Assembly (NCBI GenBank): GCA_050329575.1
Contig: JBHJOP010000116.1
Span: 1 to 8,613 of the forward strand
From: JAUXFS01 sp050329575
GTDB lineage: Bacteria; Pseudomonadota; Alphaproteobacteria; Rhodospirillales; Defluviicoccaceae
Direction: 5' to 3'
Length of the DNA: 8,613 nt
The notes beneath the pieces were generated by a model. It had not been told where the DNA came from. It saw only the letters and a program-made list of their open reading frames with translations, and did no database searches. This document shows, piece after piece, positions 5,864 through 8,613 of the stretch. Position numbers and translations under genes: made by a program. The stretch's first letter is position 1. Each line of letters begins with the position of its first letter.

Positions 5864-6070
5864 ATGCGACTGACGGCCGTGCTGATCCCTGCCCCCGAGG
5901 GAGGGCTGATCGCACTCAATCCCGAGACGGGCACGACGACCCAGGGCGAAACCATCGAGGAAGCCATCGCCAACCTTCGCGAGGCGACGACATTGTACCT
6001 GGAGGAATTTCCGTTGGTGAAAGGCGGGGAACCACTGGTGACGACATTCGAGGTGGAGGCGAGTGGCTAG
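5864..6070 (+). CDS. hicB: HicB-type antitoxin (short form)
   Basis: A 68-residue protein of the HicB_lk antitoxin type, which binds and blocks the HicA mRNA interferase. It has the partial RNase-H-like fold: beta strands MRLTAVLIPAPEGGLIALNP with the typical PEGG turn, GTTTQGETIEEAIANLREAT (the G-x-T-x-EEA-x-NL helix start, about 23-42), then YLEEF. It lacks the C-terminal helix-turn-helix or ribbon-helix-helix found in longer HicB proteins, so repression of its own promoter by HicB alone is not expected. The ATG at 5864 was chosen because GGGAGACAGGAG precedes it and the family N-terminus begins here; the longer in-frame extension from 5747 does not resemble HicB. It overlaps hicA by 8 nt. 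The order is antitoxin first, the reverse of the E. coli hicAB arrangement. Confidence 0.86.
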   Translation: MRLTAVLIPAPEGGLIALNPETGTTTQGETIEEAIANLREATTLYLEEFPLVKGGEPLVTTFEVEASG

Positions 6071-6287
6071 GCTGCCGCGCCTGTCCGGCGCCGATGTCGT
6101 CAAGGCGTTGCAGGCGCAGGGCTTCGTCGTCGCCCGGCAACGGGGAAGTCACATCGTGATGCGACGGGGATCCAGCGGGTGCGTCGTTCCCAACCATCGC
6201 GAACTCAAGGCCGGCACCCTGGTCGGTGTGTTGAAGCAAGCGGGGGTAACGCCGGAAGCGCTCATCGAGGCTCTTCGCAGGAAATAG
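6063..6287 (+). CDS. hicA: HicA-type mRNA interferase toxin
   Basis: A 74-residue toxin with the small double-stranded-RNA-binding-like fold. It shows LSGADVVKALQAQGFVVARQ (helix 1 and strand 1), the hallmark GSHIVM at 28-33 with the catalytic His30, then VVPNHRELKAGTLVGVLKQA (41-60) and a closing helix. HicA cleaves mRNA and arrests growth when HicB is lost. All key residues and the usual length are present, so it should be active. It starts at GTG 6063, inside the hicB stop region (GTGGCTAG overlap), with GGAGGCGA as ribosome site in the 3' end of hicB; the overlap implies translational coupling. It is the only complete toxin-antitoxin module in the window. Confidence 0.9.
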   Translation: MARLPRLSGADVVKALQAQGFVVARQRGSHIVMRRGSSGCVVPNHRELKAGTLVGVLKQAGVTPEALIEALRRK

Positions 6288-6300
6288 CAACGGGCTGCTC

Positions 6301-6503
6301 TGTAGTGCACCCCTGGACTGAGACAGAGAAAAGGGTGACAGGTCTCTCTTGAGAGGAGGGACGGGATGCGTCGAGAGGGCAAGGCGGAGCGGCGGTTCAG
6401 CCGCGGTTTCGGGGGTTCGGCGCGGACCGACGGCGGCGTCGAGCCCCGGATGCACGCGGCTCATCGATGGCGGGCCGGCGCCGGGTTGGCGGCGCCGCGG
6501 TGA
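6301..6503 (+). mobile_element. Possible IS3-family left-end remnant with orfA start
   Basis: The stretch starts TGTAGTGCACCCC, resembling terminal repeats of IS3-family (IS150-like) elements. The inverted repeat CTCTC-TT-GAGAG (6344-6355) and a strong ribosome site GAGGAGGG (6353-6360) follow. An ATG at 6366 opens a 45-codon frame beginning MRREGKAERRFSR, which is similar in character to the basic start of IS3 OrfA proteins. The frame then loses any resemblance and stops at 6501-6503. No right end, orfB or DDE motif is seen. Recognition is by pattern only and could be wrong. Confidence 0.3.
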
Positions 6504-6524
6504 CGCTCCCCTCGCCGCGTGTGC

Positions 6525-6588
6525 CCTCGCTGCGGAAGGATCGATGCCCGCGGGACGATCGATGCCCGCGGTCACCCCCGCAGCGAGG
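6525..6588. repeat. 11-bp inverted repeat enclosing a tandem 18-bp duplication
   Basis: CCTCGCTGCGG (6525-6535) and its exact complement CCGCAGCGAGG (6578-6588) can pair to form a hairpin with a 42-nt loop. Inside the loop GATCGATGCCCGCGG occurs twice, at 6539-6553 and 6557-6571, with an 18-bp period. No T-tract follows, so it is not an ordinary terminator. Confidence 0.6.
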
Positions 6589-6623
6589 ACCGCGGATGCG
6601 CCCGCGCCGGCGCCAACGGCGCC

Positions 6624-6652
6624 TTGACGTCGCCCGAAATAGGAAATATATC
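6624..6652 (+). promoter_or_regulatory. Well-spaced orphan promoter (TTGACG-17-TATATC)
   Basis: TTGACG (6624-6629, five of six) and TATATC (6647-6652, four of six) are separated by exactly 17 bp in the only AT-rich patch of this GC-rich interval. Transcription would start near 6659 and run to the right through the iteron blocks towards the phosphatase gene about 570 bp away. No credible coding frame follows closely, so it may drive a non-coding RNA or a long leader. Confidence 0.5.
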
Positions 6653-6798
6653 TTATTCACAAGTCGTGAGACCCGGGAGGCGGGGCGGATCGCTGCGGAT
6701 CGGGGCGTTCGCCGGTGGTTTCGAGGGGCGCGCCGATGGGCGGCGGCGGGGGGTTCGGGCCGGACGTCCCGCGAGTGCGCCCGCTGCGGCCTCGGACA

Positions 6799-6837
6799 TG
6801 ACGACGAATGACGACTTTTGACGATTTTTGACGATCG
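6799..6837. repeat. Iteron block A: four TGACGA at 10-bp period
   Basis: TGACGA begins at 6799, 6809, 6819 and 6829, exactly one helical turn apart, with T-tracts at 6816-6819 and 6825-6829 between the later copies. Bases 6809-6837 are identical to 6964-6992. The block ends in CGATCG. Confidence 0.75.
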
Positions 6838-6940
6838 CGGCGGCACCGGCGCCGTCCCGTCCGCGGCGGGGATCGGTTCCGAATCAACGGCTTGGCGGCG
6901 GTTGCGGCAGCGAAACGAAGGGGGATCGAAGAATGTTGTT

Positions 6941-7041
6941 CTTCAAGGGGTTGATGGCGGTTTTGACGACTTTTGACGATTTTTGACGATCGATTGGACG
7001 TTCGGCGGCGCCCCTTGTGTTTCAAGGGCTTGGCCGGTTTT
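6941..7041. repeat. Degenerate direct repeat TTCAAGGG-x-TTG...GGTTTT
   Basis: CTTCAAGGGGTTGATGGCGG followed by TTTT (6941-6964) and TTTCAAGGGCTTGGCCGG followed by TTTT (7020-7041) align with a 2-base gap and a few substitutions. The first copy leads directly into iteron block B; the second is not followed by iterons. Confidence 0.45.
6961..6992. repeat. Iteron block B: three TGACGA at 10-bp period
   Basis: TTTTGACGAC, TTTTGACGAT and TTTTGACGAT stand head to tail (6961-6990) and end in CGATCG. TGACGA begins at 6964, 6974 and 6984. The 29 bp at 6964-6992 match block A exactly, 155 bp downstream of it. Three T-tracts in helical phase predict intrinsically curved DNA. Confidence 0.75.
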
Positions 7042-7098
7042 CCCGGCGCCGCGATCGTCGGCGGAGACCCCGGGTCGCGCTCGGGAATGCGGCGGCGG

Positions 7099-7154
7099 GT
7101 CGCCGGGGTCGCGTCGCCGGGGTCGCGTCGCCGGGGGTGCGTCGCCGGGCGTGG
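7099..7154. repeat. Four-copy 14-bp minisatellite
   Basis: GTCGCCGGGGTCGC is repeated perfectly at 7099-7112 and 7113-7126, then with small changes at 7127-7140 (GTCGCCGGGGGTGC) and 7141-7154 (GTCGCCGGGCGTGG). It lies 72 bp before the phosphatase ATG. Copy number may vary between strains by slippage. Confidence 0.7.
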
Positions 7155-7174
7155 CGCCGGGCGGCGAATTGGGC

Positions 7175-7180
7175 TATCTA
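7175..7180 (+). promoter_or_regulatory. Weak -10-like element before the phosphatase gene
   Basis: TATCTA at 7175-7180 stands out in GC-rich surroundings 46 bp ahead of the ATG at 7227. No acceptable -35 hexamer is found at 16-18 bp spacing, because that position falls in the minisatellite edge. Confidence 0.28.
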
Positions 7181-7226
7181 GCGATCGGCGTCGCCCTCCT
7201 GCGGCCGGGTGTCGGGTCTGTCTGCG

Positions 7227-7931
7227 ATGATCAAACTGTGCGTGTTCGATTGCGACGGCACCCTGGTCGACAGCCAGCACGGCATCGTCGCCGGCATGAC
7301 GGCGGCGTTCGCGGCGCACGGGCTCGCCGAGCCGGCCGCGGCGGCGGTGCGCCGGGTGGTCGGGCTGCCGCTGGCGGACGCCGTCGCCCGCCTGCTCGGC
7401 GACGCCGACGACGGCCGCGCGCCGGCGATCGCCGACAGCTACCGCACCGCGTTCGCCGATCTGCGCCGCCGCGGCGGGCTCGAGGAGCCGCTCTATCCCG
7501 GCGTGCTCGAGGGCCTGGCGGCGATCGAGGCGGCCGGCTGGCTGCTCGGCATGGCGACCGGCAAGTCCCATCGCGGCGCCATCGCCACCCTCGCCGGACA
7601 CGGCCTCGAGCGCCGCTTCGCGACCGTCCAGACGCCCGACGTCGCGCTCGGCAAGCCGGCCCCCGACATGATGCTGCGGGCGATGGCCGAGACCGGCGCC
7701 GCCCCGGAGGCGACGGTGATGATCGGCGACACGTCCTTCGACATGGCGATGGCGGTCGCGGCCGGAACGTTTGCGGTCGGCGTCGCCTGGGGCTACCACG
7801 ACGCGGCGGAGCTGCGCGCGGCGGGCGCCGACCTGGTGGTCGAGGCGTTCGCCGAGCTGCCGGACGCGGTCGATCGGCTGCTGGCGCGGCGGCGCTGCTC
7901 GGGCGGCGGCGCCGATCGGGGGCGGCGATGA
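7227..7931 (+). CDS. HAD-superfamily (subfamily IA) phosphatase, phosphoglycolate-phosphatase-like
   Basis: A 234-residue cytosolic hydrolase. Motif I is DCDGTLVD (8-15), with nucleophile Asp8 and acid/base Asp10. Motif II is Thr111 in MATGKS, motif III is Lys143 in GKPAPD, and motif IV is GDTSFDM (167-173) with Asp168 and Asp172. A helical cap between about 16 and 90 marks subfamily IA, as in phosphoglycolate phosphatase and beta-phosphoglucomutase relatives. The substrate cannot be fixed from sequence; small sugar or glycolate phosphates are usual. The last 15 residues are Arg/Gly-rich and probably disordered. The ATG at 7227 places motif I in the standard position; GTG at 7209 is an alternative adding six residues. 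The stop overlaps the next start as ATGA (7928-7931), so the two genes are translationally coupled. Confidence 0.9.
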   Translation: MIKLCVFDCDGTLVDSQHGIVAGMTAAFAAHGLAEPAAAAVRRVVGLPLADAVARLLGDADDGRAPAIADSYRTAFADLRRRGGLEEPLYPGVLEGLAAIEAAGWLLGMATGKSHRGAIATLAGHGLERRFATVQTPDVALGKPAPDMMLRAMAETGAAPEATVMIGDTSFDMAMAVAAGTFAVGVAWGYHDAAELRAAGADLVVEAFAELPDAVDRLLARRRCSGGGADRGRR

Positions 7932-8613
7932 CCCGGATGGCGAAGCGCTTCTACGCCGACGCGACGGTCGCCGCCGCCGCCGCCGGGCACGGGATCGCCC
8001 TCGACGGCCGGTTGGTGACGACGCCGGCCGGCCGCCCGCTGACGCTGCCGTCCGCCGCCCTCGCGGCGGCGGTCGCCGGCGAGTGGCGGGCCCAGGGCGA
8101 CCAGATCCGGCCGCAGACGATGCCGCTCACCCGCCTCGCGGCCACCGCCGTCGACCGGGTCGCGCCGGCACGGGCGGCGGTGGTCGACGGGCTCGTCGCC
8201 TACGCCGGCGCCGATCTGTTGTGCTACCGCGCCGTCGAGCCGGCGGATCTGGTCGCCCTGCAGCAGGCCGCGTGGCAGCCGCTGCTCGACTGGGCGGCCG
8301 GGGCGCTGGCCGCCCGGCTGACCGTCACCGCCGGGGTGATCCCGGTCGACCAGCCGGCGGGCGCGGTCGCTGCGCTGCGGGCGGCGGTCGAGCGGCTCGA
8401 CGATCCGGCCCTGACCGCCCTCGCCGCCATCGTCCCCGTCTGCGGCTCGCTGGTGGTCGGGCTGGCGCTGGCGGCGGGCCGGATCGACGCCGAGACGGCG
8501 TTCGAGGTCTCGCAGCTCGACGAGCGCTATCAGAGCGGCCGCTGGGGCGAGGACCGCGAGGCGATGGAGAGGCGGCGGCGGTTGCGCGACGACCTGCGGT
8601 CGGCGGCGCTGTT
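7928..8613 (+). CDS. ATP12-family F1-ATPase assembly chaperone (3' truncated by window edge)
   Basis: The frame from ATG 7928 stays open for 228 codons to the window end. It begins MTRMAKRFYADATV, the usual KRFY start of the family, followed by LDGRLVTTPAGRPLTLPS (about 25-42), WRAQGDQIRPQTMPLTRLA (about 53-71), LLCYRA, and the C-terminal hallmark SQLDERYQSGRWGEDRE (195-211). ATP12 binds the F1 alpha subunit and allows the alpha3-beta3 hexamer to assemble; it is known from mitochondria and Alphaproteobacteria, which supports the taxonomic call. Full members have about 230-260 residues, so only a short tail is missing. It overlaps the phosphatase gene by 4 nt (ATGA) and no separate promoter is seen, so the two form one operon. 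Confidence 0.92.
   Translation, partial: MTRMAKRFYADATVAAAAAGHGIALDGRLVTTPAGRPLTLPSAALAAAVAGEWRAQGDQIRPQTMPLTRLAATAVDRVAPARAAVVDGLVAYAGADLLCYRAVEPADLVALQQAAWQPLLDWAAGALAARLTVTAGVIPVDQPAGAVAALRAAVERLDDPALTALAAIVPVCGSLVVGLALAAGRIDAETAFEVSQLDERYQSGRWGEDREAMERRRRLRDDLRSAAL

Larger units (their letters stand above)
6288..7226. other. Gene-poor 0.94-kb interval rich in repeats and signals
   Basis: No reading frame on either strand here looks like a real protein: all are Arg/Pro/Gly/Ala-rich products of GC-biased sequence. The interval does contain, in order, an IS3-like end with a short orfA-like frame, a stem-loop with a duplicated loop, a well-spaced promoter, two iteron blocks, a degenerate repeat pair, a 14-bp minisatellite and a weak -10 element ahead of the phosphatase gene; these are listed separately. 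No tRNA or rRNA was recognised. Confidence 0.6.

Noticed and set aside
6519..6821. 100-codon plus-strand frame starting MCPRCGRIDARG
   Set aside because: A CxxC pair at the start is tempting, but the frame crosses the stem-loop, the promoter and iteron block A and is otherwise compositionally random, with no clear ribosome site.
6809..6992. CRISPR-like reading of the two 29-bp identical repeats
   Set aside because: Only two copies, 126 bp apart, with an internal 10-bp periodicity and no cas genes; better explained as iteron blocks.
6657..7799. 380-codon minus-strand frame across the repeat interval and phosphatase gene
   Set aside because: It overlaps the clear HAD motifs antisense, is Arg/Pro/His-rich, and runs through the iteron and minisatellite repeats; no domain pattern.

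Overview
The window is a very GC-rich chromosomal segment, most likely from an alphaproteobacterium related to the Rhodospirillales. This is inferred from three things: the codon use of the flanking genes, the HAD phosphatase-ATP12 gene pair (ATP12 is an alphaproteobacterial/mitochondrial F1-ATPase assembly factor), and an OmpW-type outer-membrane barrel. Every main gene reads on the + strand.

Left core (1-3586): the 3' end of alaS; an OmpW-like outer-membrane protein with a clear signal peptide; a stand-alone MoxR-type AAA+ ATPase closed by a good intrinsic terminator; and a two-domain DUF2278 + lamin-tail protein with its own probable promoter and terminator.

Acquired island (about 3740-5433): base composition falls sharply (40% GC in 4261-4320 and 30% GC in 5161-5220, by hand count). 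It holds a compact SIR2-like NAD-binding protein of the type found in antiphage systems, then a small AT-rich two-helix membrane protein with a possible terminator. The pair could be a small defence module, but the functional link is inference.

Mobile and toxin-antitoxin scar (5434-6503): a 52-bp direct repeat headed by GTAAAGGGGAC, the headless 3' remnant of a CopG-type antitoxin on the minus strand, a perfect 16-bp palindrome, an intact minimal hicB-hicA pair with a well-formed promoter, and a stretch resembling the left end of an IS3-family element.

Gene-free repeat region (6288-7226): about 940 bp without a convincing protein gene but rich in structure. It contains a long-armed stem-loop with a duplicated loop, an isolated AT-rich promoter with exact 17-bp spacing (TTGACG/TATATC), two identical 29-bp blocks of TGACGA iterons phased at 10 bp, a second degenerate repeat pair, and a 14-bp minisatellite. 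It is the least explained part of the window.

Right core (7227-8613): a HAD-superfamily phosphatase overlapping an ATP12-family F1-ATPase chaperone that runs off the window.
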